Shown here: piece after piece, positions 1 to 8,638 of the stretch
How positions within the stretch are numbered: position 1 is the stretch's first letter
How the letters are laid out: every line of letters begins with the position of its first letter
Source: Sphingobium amiense
Lineage (GTDB): Bacteria > Pseudomonadota > Alphaproteobacteria > Sphingomonadales > Sphingomonadaceae
NCBI RefSeq assembly: GCF_003967075.1
Contig: NZ_AP018664.1
Coordinates: 4,118,001 to 4,182,000 of the forward strand
DNA length: 64,000 bases
Reading direction: 5' to 3'
Notes under the pieces: generated by a model
The model's input: the letters and a program-made list of their open reading frames with translations, nothing else
Database searches by the model: none
Told to the model about the DNA's origin: nothing
Program-made: the position numbers and the translations under genes

Positions 1-167
1 GACGTGCCGGATAGCCACCGCTGTTTTGTGCATGAACCGTTCTCTCTTCCTGCGCGAGCAGCGCCGTGGAGTTGTCGGTTCATAAATACCAAAAGATTGG
101 CTCGCCGTGCCCATCCACTTACTTGCACTGAGCCAGACCAATCACCCAATGTCCGGCAATCCGCAAT
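1..167. other. Left edge, no gene seen
   Basis: This stretch lies downstream of the minus-strand regulator that ends at 168. The only open frame (4-240) overlaps that gene antisense and has no recognisable motif. No att-like copy of the guaA 3' end is visible, so the ICE continues to the left of the window. Confidence 0.5.
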
Positions 168-1658
168 CTACGGCTTCGTCACCGCCCGAAGCGCGTTCGC
201 CAGCTTCTTGACCGCCACCTCGATTTCGAGAGGTGTGTAGGCGGCAAAGCCCATCAGGAAGCCGGCCTTCGCATCGCCGGCAGCATGCAGCGCCGATAGC
301 CCAAGAAGCTCGATCCCAACCCGTCGCGCCGCGTCGACGGCCGCGCGCTCCGAGAGATCGCCGGTCAACACGCAGGGCATTTGCAGCCCGCCTATGGGAA
401 CACGCGGCTCGACAAAATCCGACAGATGCTTGCTGGCGAGACCAGCCAGCACGTCGAGCCGTTCGGCATAGACGCCGCGCATTGTACGAACATGCGCGCC
501 GAAATGTCCGCCTTCCATGAAGCGGGCCAGCGTCAGTTGCGCCATGGGGGCCGTATGGCCGTCCAGCAACGTGCGCGCGACGGTCATCGGCTTCACGAGC
601 TGGGGCGGCAACACGACATAGCCAATCCGCAAGCCCGGAAAGAGCGATTTGGTGAAGGTGCCGATGTAGATGGTCCGGTCGTGTGGATCGAGACCTTGCA
701 CACAGGCCGTCGGCTTGCCGGCGTAATGGAACTCGCTGTCATAGTCGTCTTCGATGATCCACGCCTGATGTCGCGCGGCCCATTCGATCAGCGCCAGGCG
801 GCGGTCCAGCGCCAGCGTCACGCCGGTCGGGAACTGGTGGGACGGCGTCAGGAAGACTGCCTTGGCCCGGCCCGGCTCAGCCATGATCTGCTCGATGACG
901 AGCCCCTGCCGGTCGACGCGGATCGGAACGCATTCCAGCCCCGCCGCATCGAACGCTTTGCGTGCACCGTAATAGGCCGGGTCTTCGATGAAGATCCGAT
1001 CGCCGGGATCGAGCAGCATGTTCGCACAGAGCGACATGGCCTGCTGCGAACTGGTCAGCACAAGTACCCGGTCAGCCGTGGCGCGCGCGCCGCGTTCGAG
1101 ATTCACATAGTCGGCGATGGCGCGGCGAAGCGGCTCGGTCCCCTGCGGATCGCCGTGAAGCAGAGTCTGGACGCCAACCTCTTTGCGAACCTGCCGCTCC
1201 AGACGTTCCCAGAGCTGAAGCGGAAAGGTGCGCGTTTCCGGCACGCCATGGGCGAACGGCCGCGGCGAAAGCATCTCGCGAACGCCGCCGCTGCGAAACA
1301 TGGCCGCTCCGCGCTTGCTGAGATTGGGAGCCTGGTTGCGCAAGAGCGTGTCCCGCTGGGACAGACGGCGACCGGGCGTGAACTCTGTCATCTCCGCGAC
1401 GAAGCTGCCGCTTCCGACCCTCCGGTCGATAAAGCCTTCCGCGTGAAGCTGGGCATAAGCCGCTTCGATCGTATCGCGCGAGACCCCCAGCGATTTGGCG
1501 AGCGCGCGTGAGGCGGGCAGCGGCTTGCCCGGCCCGAGTGCGCCGTCGACGATCAGTTGGCGGATCGCCCGCTGAATCCGTGCGTGAAGCGGCATCGCCG
1601 CATGGGCCGGATGGGCAACCCATGCCTTCACGGATTCGAGTTGGGAGTGCTTGAACAA
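168..1658 (-). CDS. MocR/PdxR-type transcriptional regulator (GntR HTH + aminotransferase-like domain)
   Basis: This is a fusion regulator of the MocR subfamily. An N-terminal winged-helix GntR domain (about residues 20-90, with SRALAKSLGVSRDTIEAAY) is followed by a fold-type I aminotransferase-like domain to about residue 490. The latter keeps the PLP-lysine context GTFTKSLFPGLRIGY. Family members use PLP as an effector; PdxR members control vitamin B6 synthesis or salvage. It is divergent from a transporter, pyridoxal kinase and PLP-enzyme operon, which supports a B6-sensing role. The frame opens with TTG at 1658; an ATG at 1595 (MPLHARIQ) is an alternative start and would still keep the HTH. 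Family assignment is firm; the PdxR-like role is inference from context. Confidence 0.85.
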   Translation of the reverse strand: MFKHSQLESVKAWVAHPAHAAMPLHARIQRAIRQLIVDGALGPGKPLPASRALAKSLGVSRDTIEAAYAQLHAEGFIDRRVGSGSFVAEMTEFTPGRRLSQRDTLLRNQAPNLSKRGAAMFRSGGVREMLSPRPFAHGVPETRTFPLQLWERLERQVRKEVGVQTLLHGDPQGTEPLRRAIADYVNLERGARATADRVLVLTSSQQAMSLCANMLLDPGDRIFIEDPAYYGARKAFDAAGLECVPIRVDRQGLVIEQIMAEPGRAKAVFLTPSHQFPTGVTLALDRRLALIEWAARHQAWIIEDDYDSEFHYAGKPTACVQGLDPHDRTIYIGTFTKSLFPGLRIGYVVLPPQLVKPMTVARTLLDGHTAPMAQLTLARFMEGGHFGAHVRTMRGVYAERLDVLAGLASKHLSDFVEPRVPIGGLQMPCVLTGDLSERAAVDAARRVGIELLGLSALHAAGDAKAGFLMGFAAYTPLEIEVAVKKLANALRAVTKP

Positions 1659-1769
1659 ATGGTCTGAACCTATTGAGGAAAGTGGATGGGCTAATCAGGC
1701 CATTTATTGGCTAAATGTCAATGCGCCTTGTTCGCCGCGCGCCCTAACCACAGGAGACTCCTCAGGATT
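1659..1769. promoter_or_regulatory. Divergent promoter region with GGCTAA(A/T) direct repeats
   Basis: The gap between the MocR-like gene and the BenE-like gene contains two direct repeats, GGCTAAT at 1689-1695 and GGCTAAA at 1709-1715. They start exactly 20 bp apart, close to two helical turns. MocR regulators such as GabR and PdxR are known to bind spaced direct repeats, so this is a candidate operator controlling both directions. I see the repeats directly; the operator role is inference. No convincing -35/-10 pair stood out. Confidence 0.45.
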
Positions 1770-3002
1770 ATGTCGTCCCGTTCCTCGCCTTCACCCATCC
1801 GCTTCAACGATCTGACCCATCCAATCGTCGCGGGCCTGATCTCCGTCATCGTCAACTATGGCGGCACGTTCATTCTGGTCTTTCAGGCGGCGAAGATCGC
1901 AGGGCTAAGCCCGGAACTCACGGCATCCTGGGTCTGGTCGGTTTCTATCGGCGTGGGACTGACGGGACTATTCCTGAGCCTGCGCTATCGCGAACCGATC
2001 ATCACGGCATGGTCAACGCCGGCAGCGGCGTTTCTGGTCACCGCGCTTGCGACGACGCCCTATGCGGAGGCGGTCGGGGCTTACATGATCTCGGCAGCGG
2101 CATTCGTCGCGCTCGGCATGTCCGGCTATTTCGAGAAGGTCATCCGCCTGATTCCGCCGGGTATCGCCTCGGGCTTGCTGGCTGGTATTCTGCTGCAATT
2201 CGGCATCGGGGCCTTCGGGGGCGCGAGCGTCGATCCGTTGCTGGTCGGTTTGCTGATCGTCGCCTATGTCGCGTTGAAGCGCTTCTCCGCCCGTTACGCT
2301 GTGGTCGGCATTCTGGTTCTCGGGCTCGCCTTCCTGCTGACGCAAGGTCGCGTCGATCTGTCGGGGCTGAAACTGGAATTCGCGGCTCCGGTCTTCACCA
2401 TGCCGGCGTTCTCGCTGAATGCGCTGCTCTCGGTCGCATTGCCGCTGTTCCTGATTACGCTGACCGGCCAATATATGCCGGGAATGCTGGTCTTGCGGAA
2501 CGATGGGTTCAAGACCAGCGCCAATCCGATCGTGACCGTGACGGGTCTCGGCTCGCTCATCATGGCCCCGTTCGGCTCCCATGCCTTCAACATCGCGGCC
2601 ATCACGGCAGCGATCGCCACGGGCAAGGAAGCGCATGAAGACCCGTCAAAGCGATGGATTGCGGGCATCGCGGCAGGCTGCTTCTATGTGCTGGTCGGCG
2701 TGTTCGGCGTGACACTGGCCGCCGTCTTCATGGCGTTTCCCGCGACGTTCATCACCACGCTCGCCGGTCTGGCGCTTCTTGGCACCATCGGCGGCAGCCT
2801 CGCAGGGGCGATGGCCGACCCGACCTCCCGCGAGGCGGCACTGATCACCTTCCTCGCGTCCGCCGCCAACATCAAACTGCTCGGCATCGGCGGGGCGTTC
2901 TGGGGCCTGTTGATCGGCCTCGTCGCGTACATCGTCCTGAACGGCCGCCTACCGCGCAGCGCGCGCACCGACCTGGCGGTCAGCGAGGGAGCCGCGAAGT
3001 GA
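1770..3002 (+). CDS. BenE-family membrane transporter (candidate B6 vitamer importer)
   Basis: About 410 residues, almost entirely hydrophobic with roughly ten to twelve membrane segments, and recognisable as the BenE benzoate/H+ symporter family (segments such as ITAWSTPAAAFLVTAL and GSHAFNIAAITAAIATG). I start it at ATG 1770 because AGGAG lies at 1752-1756 and the protein then begins just before the first membrane helix; the frame stays open upstream to 1707. It is the first gene of the PLP operon. Its stop overlaps a possible GTG start of pdxY. No aromatic-degradation gene is nearby, so I infer a substrate related to vitamin B6 rather than benzoate; the sequence alone does not prove this. 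Confidence 0.8.
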   Translation: MSSRSSPSPIRFNDLTHPIVAGLISVIVNYGGTFILVFQAAKIAGLSPELTASWVWSVSIGVGLTGLFLSLRYREPIITAWSTPAAAFLVTALATTPYAEAVGAYMISAAAFVALGMSGYFEKVIRLIPPGIASGLLAGILLQFGIGAFGGASVDPLLVGLLIVAYVALKRFSARYAVVGILVLGLAFLLTQGRVDLSGLKLEFAAPVFTMPAFSLNALLSVALPLFLITLTGQYMPGMLVLRNDGFKTSANPIVTVTGLGSLIMAPFGSHAFNIAAITAAIATGKEAHEDPSKRWIAGIAAGCFYVLVGVFGVTLAAVFMAFPATFITTLAGLALLGTIGGSLAGAMADPTSREAALITFLASAANIKLLGIGGAFWGLLIGLVAYIVLNGRLPRSARTDLAVSEGAAK

Positions 3003-3019
3003 CACGCCGGACGACGCCC

Positions 3020-3865
3020 ATGACGACCTCCATCATCTCGATCCAGAGCCAGGTCGTGCATGGGCATGTCGGCAACAGCGCCGCCGTTCTGCCTATGCAG
3101 GCGCAAGGGTTGAACGTCGCGGCGGTGCCAACCACTCTGCTTTCCAACCATCCCGGTTTTGAGACCATGCGCGGACGCGTGCTGGAGCCGGAACTTGTCG
3201 GCGACCTGTTGCGCGGAGTCGAGGAACGCGGGCTGATCGAGACGAGCCGCTATATCGTCTCCGGCTATCTCGGTTCCCGCGCCAACGGCGAAGTTGTGGC
3301 CGCGTTCGTCAAACGGGCACGGCAGCTCAATCCCGACATCACATACATCTGCGATCCGGTCATGGGAGACGCCAATCTCGGGGTCTTCGTATCCGATCAG
3401 GTGGTGGAATGCATATGCGATGAGTTGGTCCCGCTGGCCGACCTGCTGACGCCCAACCAGTTCGAGGTCGGGCTGATCGCGGGCAGCCAGCTATCGAGAT
3501 GGCGCGAGCTTGAGACAGCCGTTCTGAAAATTCAGGAACAGCGCGGAGCGCGATTTGTCGTCACCGGATGCACGCTCTCCGATACGCCGGACGGCTCGCT
3601 GGAGAATATCGTCTTCGAGGACAAGTCCTGCACGCGGCTGACATCGCCGCGCCTGCCGATGGTGCCAGTCGGGACAGGCGATCTCTATACCGGCCTTCTG
3701 ACCGCCAACCTCGCGCGGGACCTCACGCTGGTCGAAGCCGCCCGCCGCGCCGCCGCCATCGTACTCGACATTCTCGGGCGGACGATGGCTGAGGGCGAAC
3801 ACGAAATGCAGCTCGCCAGCGTCATCGAAACGCTTGGTCCCGCCTGCAAGGAGCCCTCTGAATGA
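3020..3865 (+). CDS. pdxY: Pyridoxal kinase
   Basis: A 281-residue PdxY/PdxK-family kinase that phosphorylates pyridoxal to PLP in the cytosol (salvage). Family marks are the N-terminal [26 protein letters not shown] at 111-117, TPNQFE at 144-149, and the anion-hole/catalytic GTGD at 218-221 with Asp221. I chose ATG 3020 because PdxY proteins begin just before the SIQSxV strand. An in-frame GTG at 2999 (GTGA overlap with the transporter stop, GAGGGA about 10 bases upstream) has the better ribosome site and would add seven residues. Its stop overlaps the ALAS start by four bases, showing translational coupling. Confidence 0.9.
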   Translation: MTTSIISIQSQVVHGHVGNSAAVLPMQAQGLNVAAVPTTLLSNHPGFETMRGRVLEPELVGDLLRGVEERGLIETSRYIVSGYLGSRANGEVVAAFVKRARQLNPDITYICDPVMGDANLGVFVSDQVVECICDELVPLADLLTPNQFEVGLIAGSQLSRWRELETAVLKIQEQRGARFVVTGCTLSDTPDGSLENIVFEDKSCTRLTSPRLPMVPVGTGDLYTGLLTANLARDLTLVEAARRAAAIVLDILGRTMAEGEHEMQLASVIETLGPACKEPSE

Positions 3866-5127
3866 CCCTGTTCAATTATCGGGATTTCTTCACCAACGAA
3901 CTGTCGCAATTGCACCGGGAGGGACGCTATCGCGTCTTCGCCGATCTTGAACGGGAATCGCAGAGCGGCATTCATGCCTTCGATCATCGGACCGGCAGGC
4001 GGATTACGATCTGGTGCTCGAATGATTATCTGTCGATGGGCGTACACCCAGAAGTCATCGGCGCGGCGCGTGACGCATTAGAACAATATGGCGCGGGCGC
4101 AGGCGGAACGCGCAACATCTCCGGCACCAGTCATGAACATGTCCTGCTCGAACGGGAGCTTGCCGACCTGCACGGCAAGCCATCCGCCTTGCTGTTCACA
4201 TCGGGTTATGTAGCGAACGACGCCGCGCTTTCATCACTTGGCCGTTTCTTGCCCGGATGCGTGATCTTTTCCGACGCGCTGAACCATGCCTCGATGATCG
4301 AGGGTATTCGCCGCTCGGGCGCGGAAAAGCGGGTGTTCGCGCATAACGACTGGCGCGATCTCGAACGGCAACTCGCCTCCGTCTGCAAATACCGGCCGAA
4401 GCTGATCTGCTTCGAGAGCTGCTATTCCATGGATGGCGACTTCGCGCCGATGGAGGCGATCTGCGATCTCGCCGAGAAGCACAATGCGTTCACCTATGTC
4501 GACGAGGTCCATGCCGTCGGTCTCTACGGCGCGCGTGGGGCCGGCGTCGCCGAGCGCGATGGCCTTCTTGACCGCATCGACATGTTTCAGGGGACGCTCA
4601 GCAAAGGTTTCGGCTCGATCGGGGGCTACATCGCCGGCAGTCGCGATGCGGTCGATTTCGTTCGCAGTTTTGCGCCCGGTTTCATCTTCAGCACCGCACT
4701 GCCACCGTCCGTCGTCGCCGGCATTCGCGCCGCCTTACATCACCTGAAGGAAGACGGATCGTCCCGACTGGCGCTTGCAAGGCGAACGGCATCGCTCAAG
4801 GCCAAGATGTTGGCGAGTGATATCCCCGTTCTGCCGAGTCCAAGCCACATCCTGCCAGTGATGATCGGTGATGCCGCGCTGGCAAAAGCGATCACCGACC
4901 AGCTTATGGGCGAATACGGCATCTACATACAGCCGATCAACTACCCGACCGTTCCGCGCGGAACCGAGCGCCTGCGCATTACGCCAACTCCGCTCCATAC
5001 CGACGAGGACGAGAACGCCCTGGCCGCAGCGCTCGTCGCGATCCGCCAGAAATCTCCGCGCTGGAGGGAACTGGCAGTGGCGGCGCAGCAGGACAATCCC
5101 CTCGTCACGGTGGAGGGCCTGGCATGA
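3862..5127 (+). CDS. hemA: 5-aminolevulinate synthase (ALAS)
   Basis: A 421-residue alpha-oxoamine synthase that condenses glycine and succinyl-CoA to 5-aminolevulinate, the first step of alphaproteobacterial haem synthesis, using PLP. Key positions fall at the same numbers as in Rhodobacter capsulatus ALAS: Asn54, Thr83 (contact to the succinyl carboxylate), His142, His217 and the PLP lysine Lys248 in GTLSKGFGS. Motifs WCSNDYL and [14 protein letters not shown] favour ALAS over KBL or AONS. It overlaps pdxY (ATGA) and the downstream aminotransferase (ATGA). The host presumably has its own chromosomal hemA, so this is an accessory copy carried on a mobile element. Confidence 0.92.
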   Translation: MTLFNYRDFFTNELSQLHREGRYRVFADLERESQSGIHAFDHRTGRRITIWCSNDYLSMGVHPEVIGAARDALEQYGAGAGGTRNISGTSHEHVLLERELADLHGKPSALLFTSGYVANDAALSSLGRFLPGCVIFSDALNHASMIEGIRRSGAEKRVFAHNDWRDLERQLASVCKYRPKLICFESCYSMDGDFAPMEAICDLAEKHNAFTYVDEVHAVGLYGARGAGVAERDGLLDRIDMFQGTLSKGFGSIGGYIAGSRDAVDFVRSFAPGFIFSTALPPSVVAGIRAALHHLKEDGSSRLALARRTASLKAKMLASDIPVLPSPSHILPVMIGDAALAKAITDQLMGEYGIYIQPINYPTVPRGTERLRITPTPLHTDEDENALAAALVAIRQKSPRWRELAVAAQQDNPLVTVEGLA

Positions 5128-6317
5128 GCAATGCGCTTCTTCCCGTGTTCCAGCCGGCATCCATGCTGTTCGACCATGGCGAAGGCGCATGGCTGACTAC
5201 GGCGAATGGTGAACGCTATCTCGATTTCGGCGCGGGCATCGCCGTCAATGCACTTGGTTATTCACATCCGCATCTAATCGGAGCGCTGGAGCGCCAAGGC
5301 CGCAAGCTCTGGCACCTGTCCAATGTCTATCGGATTTCTGAAACCGAGAGACTGGCCGAACGCCTGACGGCCGCCTGTTTCGCCGACGTTGCTTTCTTTG
5401 CGAACTCCGGGGCCGAGGCCAATGAATGCGCGATCAAGATCGCGCGCCGGCACCACGACGCCCATGGCCATCCAGACCGCTGGCGCATCATCACCTTTGA
5501 AGGCGCGTTTCACGGTCGAACGCTGGCGACGATGGCTGCTGGCGGGAACCGCAAATATCTTGACGGCTTCGGCCCCTCGGTCGACGGGTTCGATCAGTGT
5601 CCGCTCGGAGACATCGAGGCTGTCCGCGCCTGCATCGGGCCAGAAACCGCCGCCATCATGATCGAGCCCATTCAGGGCGAAAGCGGCATCAGGTCGGTCA
5701 GTCACAGCTTTCTGCGCCAGCTCCGCGCGCTTTGTGACGAACGCGGCCTTCTGTTGATCTTTGACGAAATACAGTGTGGCATTGCACGCACTGGCTATCT
5801 CTTCGCGCATCAGGAATCCAGTGTTGTCCCCGACATCATGAGTCTAGCCAAGGGGCTCGGCGGCGGCTTCCCGATCGGCGCGTGCCTCGCCACTCGCAAC
5901 GCGGCGTTCGGCATGACGCCTGGCGCGCATGGTTCGACCTTCGGGGGCAATCCGCTTGCCGGGGCCGTCGCCAACGCGGTGCTCGACATCGTGATGGATG
6001 ACCCGCTGCTCGCGGAAATCCGGCACAAGGGTGCTTTGCTACGCGAGCTGCTGCAGGACGTAGCCGGACGCTATCCCGACTTCATCGTCGAGGTGCGCGG
6101 GCGTGGCCTGATGCTCGGAATCAAAACCACGCTCCCGTCGCAGGAAATCGTTGAAGCGCTGCGCGCGCGGGCGAAGGTGCTGACGATTGCCGCTGGCGAC
6201 AACGTGACCCGCGTGCTGCCGCCGCTGATCGTCACCGATGAGGAAATTCGCCTGTTCGCCGAACGCTGCAACGAGGTTTTCCCCTCTCTCTCAAAGCGCG
6301 CGGCAAAAGAGACATGA
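5124..6317 (+). CDS. Class III aminotransferase, acetylornithine aminotransferase-like
   Basis: A 397-residue PLP enzyme of aminotransferase class III, closest in look to ArgD/AstC. It has [15 protein letters not shown] near 91-105, FEGAFHGRT at 125-133, [11 protein letters not shown] with PLP-contacting Asp214, and the PLP lysine Lys243 in [13 protein letters not shown]. It overlaps ALAS by four bases and is the last protein gene of the operon; a tRNA gene begins six bases after its stop. The amino donor and acceptor cannot be read from sequence. ArgD-like transamination of acetylornithine, GABA-like or ALA-like omega-amines are all possible. No arginine genes are adjacent, which argues against a simple arginine role. 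Confidence 0.85.
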   Translation: MSNALLPVFQPASMLFDHGEGAWLTTANGERYLDFGAGIAVNALGYSHPHLIGALERQGRKLWHLSNVYRISETERLAERLTAACFADVAFFANSGAEANECAIKIARRHHDAHGHPDRWRIITFEGAFHGRTLATMAAGGNRKYLDGFGPSVDGFDQCPLGDIEAVRACIGPETAAIMIEPIQGESGIRSVSHSFLRQLRALCDERGLLLIFDEIQCGIARTGYLFAHQESSVVPDIMSLAKGLGGGFPIGACLATRNAAFGMTPGAHGSTFGGNPLAGAVANAVLDIVMDDPLLAEIRHKGALLRELLQDVAGRYPDFIVEVRGRGLMLGIKTTLPSQEIVEALRARAKVLTIAAGDNVTRVLPPLIVTDEEIRLFAERCNEVFPSLSKRAAKET

Positions 6318-6323
6318 GAATGG

Positions 6324-6399
6324 GGCCCCGTGGCGGAGTGGTTACGCAAAGGACTGCAAATCCTTGCAGCGCTGGTTCGAATCCAGCGCGGGGCCTCCA
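6324..6399 (+). tRNA. tRNA-Cys (GCA) with an apparent 6-bp T-stem
   Basis: A cloverleaf can be drawn by hand. Acceptor GGCCCCG (6324-6330) pairs with CGGGGCC (6389-6395), followed by U73 (typical for tRNA-Cys) and an encoded CCA. The D-stem is GCG/CGC. The anticodon stem AAGGA/TCCTT encloses loop CTGCAAA with anticodon GCA. The T-loop is TTCGAAT. With a normal 4-base variable loop (GCAG) the T-stem is CGCTGG/CCAGCG, six pairs rather than five, so the acceptor/T branch has 13 pairs. It starts six bases after the aminotransferase stop and is probably co-transcribed. A decayed or non-functional cargo tRNA remains possible. Confidence 0.85.
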
Positions 6400-6431
6400 C
6401 CTAATCAAAGAAACTGGAGGCGGTGCAGCAA

Positions 6432-6459
6432 AGTCCCGCAACTCAGAACAAGCGGGAAC
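6432..6459 (+). promoter_or_regulatory. Hairpin between tRNA-Cys and the MFS gene
   Basis: GTCCCGC and GCGGGAAC form an imperfect inverted repeat about 12 bases apart just after the tRNA 3' end. There is no U-run, so it is not a classical terminator. It could help tRNA 3' processing or limit read-through into the MFS gene. Weak evidence. Confidence 0.3.
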
Positions 6460-6466
6460 CTTTGAA

Positions 6467-7678
6467 ATGCCTCCAAACCGCGATGACACGCAATCAGGTG
6501 GCGGGCTTTCGAGAACGGCCACATTGACCTTTGCTGCCGCGGCCGGTCTTAGCGTCGCCAATACCTACTACGCTCAGCCGCTGCTTGATGCGATTGCGCA
6601 GGATTTCGGCATTGCGCCGGCGACCGTGGGTCTCGTCGTGACGCTAACCCAGATTGGCTATGGGCTGGGGTTGATCTTCATTGTTCCCCTCGGCGATCTT
6701 GTCGACCGTCGCAAACTGATACTCGGCCAGGGCATATTATCGGTGATCGCCCTGGTTTCGATCGCCATGGCGAGATCGGAGGCAATCCTATTCGCTAGTC
6801 TGGCCGCAATGGGCCTGATGGCGGTCGTGATCCAGATTCTCGTCGCGTTCGCCGCGACGCTGGCCTCACCGCAAGAGCGCGGAAGGACCGTTGGGCTCGT
6901 GACGAGCGGTATCGTGATCGGGATCCTCGGTGCGCGCTCCATCGCCGGGCTGCTCGCGGACCTCGGCGGTTGGCGGATGGTCTATCTCATCTCGGCCGTC
7001 CTCACGCTCGTCATGGTCGGCCTTTTGCTGCGTGTTCTGCCACGGCAATCCTCGCCGACCGGAACTGACAACTACCTCGCCGTGCTACGATCCACTCCAA
7101 CCCTGTTTCTGCATGACCGGATATTGCTTGTCCGTGGCGTTCTCGCGCTGCTTATTTTCGCGGCTTTCAGCACCTTCTGGACTGCGCTCGTGCTGCCGCT
7201 CAGTGCCGCGCCCTTTTCCTATTCTCATACACAAATTGGTCTGTTCGGTCTCGTCGGCCTGACTGGAGCGATTGCGGCGACCGGCGCTGGCAGGCTCGCC
7301 GATCGCGGTCTTGGACAATGGACCACGGGCCTCTCACTCATCTTCTTGCTGGTGTCATGGGCATTGATCGCACTTCTGCCGGTGTCGCTTCCGGCGCTTC
7401 TTGTCGGCGTCATACTTCTCGACCTCGCCGTGCAGGCAGTCCACGTCACGAACCAGAGCATAATATTCGAGCGTCACCCCGAGGCGCGCAGCCGTCTCGT
7501 CGGCGGCTACATGGTCTTCTACTCGCTTGGCAGCGGCGTTGGCGCGATCACCTCCACCATGGTGTTCGCACACTCAGGCTGGCTCGGCGTATCGGCTTTA
7601 GGGGCGACGTTCAGTCTTTTCGCTCTTCTTGTGTGGTTTGGCACCCGCCGACTGTCGACCAGCGAGAGGGGGCGATGA
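6467..7678 (+). CDS. MFS drug-efflux-type transporter
   Basis: About 403 residues with twelve predicted membrane segments and DHA1-like MFS features: SVANTYYAQPLLDAIA at the N-terminus, and the loop 2-3 motif PLGDLVDRRKLI, a variant of the GxLaDrxGrrxxl signature. The frame is open far upstream through the tRNA, so I start at ATG 6467 (MPPNRDDTQ), just before the first helix. Its stop overlaps the following LysR gene region, and the pair is probably co-transcribed. Substrate unknown; these proteins usually export small molecules by proton antiport. Confidence 0.85.
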   Translation: MPPNRDDTQSGGGLSRTATLTFAAAAGLSVANTYYAQPLLDAIAQDFGIAPATVGLVVTLTQIGYGLGLIFIVPLGDLVDRRKLILGQGILSVIALVSIAMARSEAILFASLAAMGLMAVVIQILVAFAATLASPQERGRTVGLVTSGIVIGILGARSIAGLLADLGGWRMVYLISAVLTLVMVGLLLRVLPRQSSPTGTDNYLAVLRSTPTLFLHDRILLVRGVLALLIFAAFSTFWTALVLPLSAAPFSYSHTQIGLFGLVGLTGAIAATGAGRLADRGLGQWTTGLSLIFLLVSWALIALLPVSLPALLVGVILLDLAVQAVHVTNQSIIFERHPEARSRLVGGYMVFYSLGSGVGAITSTMVFAHSGWLGVSALGATFSLFALLVWFGTRRLSTSERGR

Positions 7679-8638
7679 ATGCGCAGGCGGCGGCTGAAAG
7701 ATACTTCCCTGCATCAATCGCCCCAACTGTTCAGCGGGCGTATCCCGATGGCATCTCTTATCCAGACGCTGGCTGTCGCAGAACACCTAAACTTCCACCA
7801 TGCCGCCCAGGCGCTCGGCATTAGCCAATCAAGTGTCAGCGCCCGTATTCGGGCGCTGGAAGAAGAACTTGGTATTCCGCTATTCGAGCGCAACACGCGC
7901 GGCGTTCGACTGACCGAAGCTGGCCGGCATTTTGTCGAGCGCGTCACAACCGGCGTCGACCATCTCGACCATGCTATAAAAACCGCCAGCCTGGCCGCGT
8001 CGGGAGATTGCGGCAGCCTGCGCATGGGTATTCATGGCCTCATCCCCGGCAGCTTTCTCGACCATCTGGTGACGCGATACCGAGCGGACCATCCCGCCAT
8101 CGGCGTTGAAATGGTCGAAGGATCGGCGCGCGACGCGATCATACAGTTGCGCGCCCACCGGCTCGACGTTGCATTTCTGGTCGGCAGGTTCGATCTGCCC
8201 GATTGCCATTCTCGTCCCATCTGGACCGAACCGCTGGTCGCGGCGCTACCGGCAAACCATCGGTTCGCTGAAGAACCCTGCGTCACATGGCCCGATCTCG
8301 CGAGTGAGACTTTCCTTGTCCGCCATGGTGGAACGGGACCGCAGGTCCATGACCATATCGTGTTGCGTCTTGCCGGACGCTGGCCACAGCCGGTCATCCA
8401 GCGTTTCGAGGTGGAACGCGGTACGCTGTTGTCCATGGTCGCGCAGGGTTTTGGCATCACGCTTCTTGGAGCCGCGAGCCAACTATCTCCCACGGCAGGG
8501 GTTGCCTTTCTGTCGATCGACGACGAGCCGGAACCTGTCGTGTTTTCGGCCGTATGGTCGCCGCAGAACCGTAGCGCTGCACTCCGCAACCTGCTCGCCC
8601 TGGCAGACGAAATGGGCCGCTCGACTCAACCCAATTGA
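7679..8638 (+). CDS. LysR-family transcriptional regulator
   Basis: A 319-residue LTTR. The N-terminal winged HTH reads AEHLNFHHAAQALGISQSSVSARIR, followed by GIPLFERNTRGVRLTEAG and a periplasmic-binding-protein-like effector domain. ATG 7679 has a strong purine-rich ribosome site (GAGAGGGGG) about eight bases upstream and abuts the MFS stop. ATG 7748 (MASLIQTL) would give the more usual LTTR N-terminus but lacks a ribosome site. It probably regulates the adjacent exporter; the effector is unknown. Confidence 0.85.
   Translation: MRRRRLKDTSLHQSPQLFSGRIPMASLIQTLAVAEHLNFHHAAQALGISQSSVSARIRALEEELGIPLFERNTRGVRLTEAGRHFVERVTTGVDHLDHAIKTASLAASGDCGSLRMGIHGLIPGSFLDHLVTRYRADHPAIGVEMVEGSARDAIIQLRAHRLDVAFLVGRFDLPDCHSRPIWTEPLVAALPANHRFAEEPCVTWPDLASETFLVRHGGTGPQVHDHIVLRLAGRWPQPVIQRFEVERGTLLSMVAQGFGITLLGAASQLSPTAGVAFLSIDDEPEPVVFSAVWSPQNRSAALRNLLALADEMGRSTQPN

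Noticed and set aside
6324..6399. tRNA-Cys as the ICE attachment site
   Set aside because: It lies in the cargo interior, 15 kb from the integrase; the integrase abuts guaA instead.
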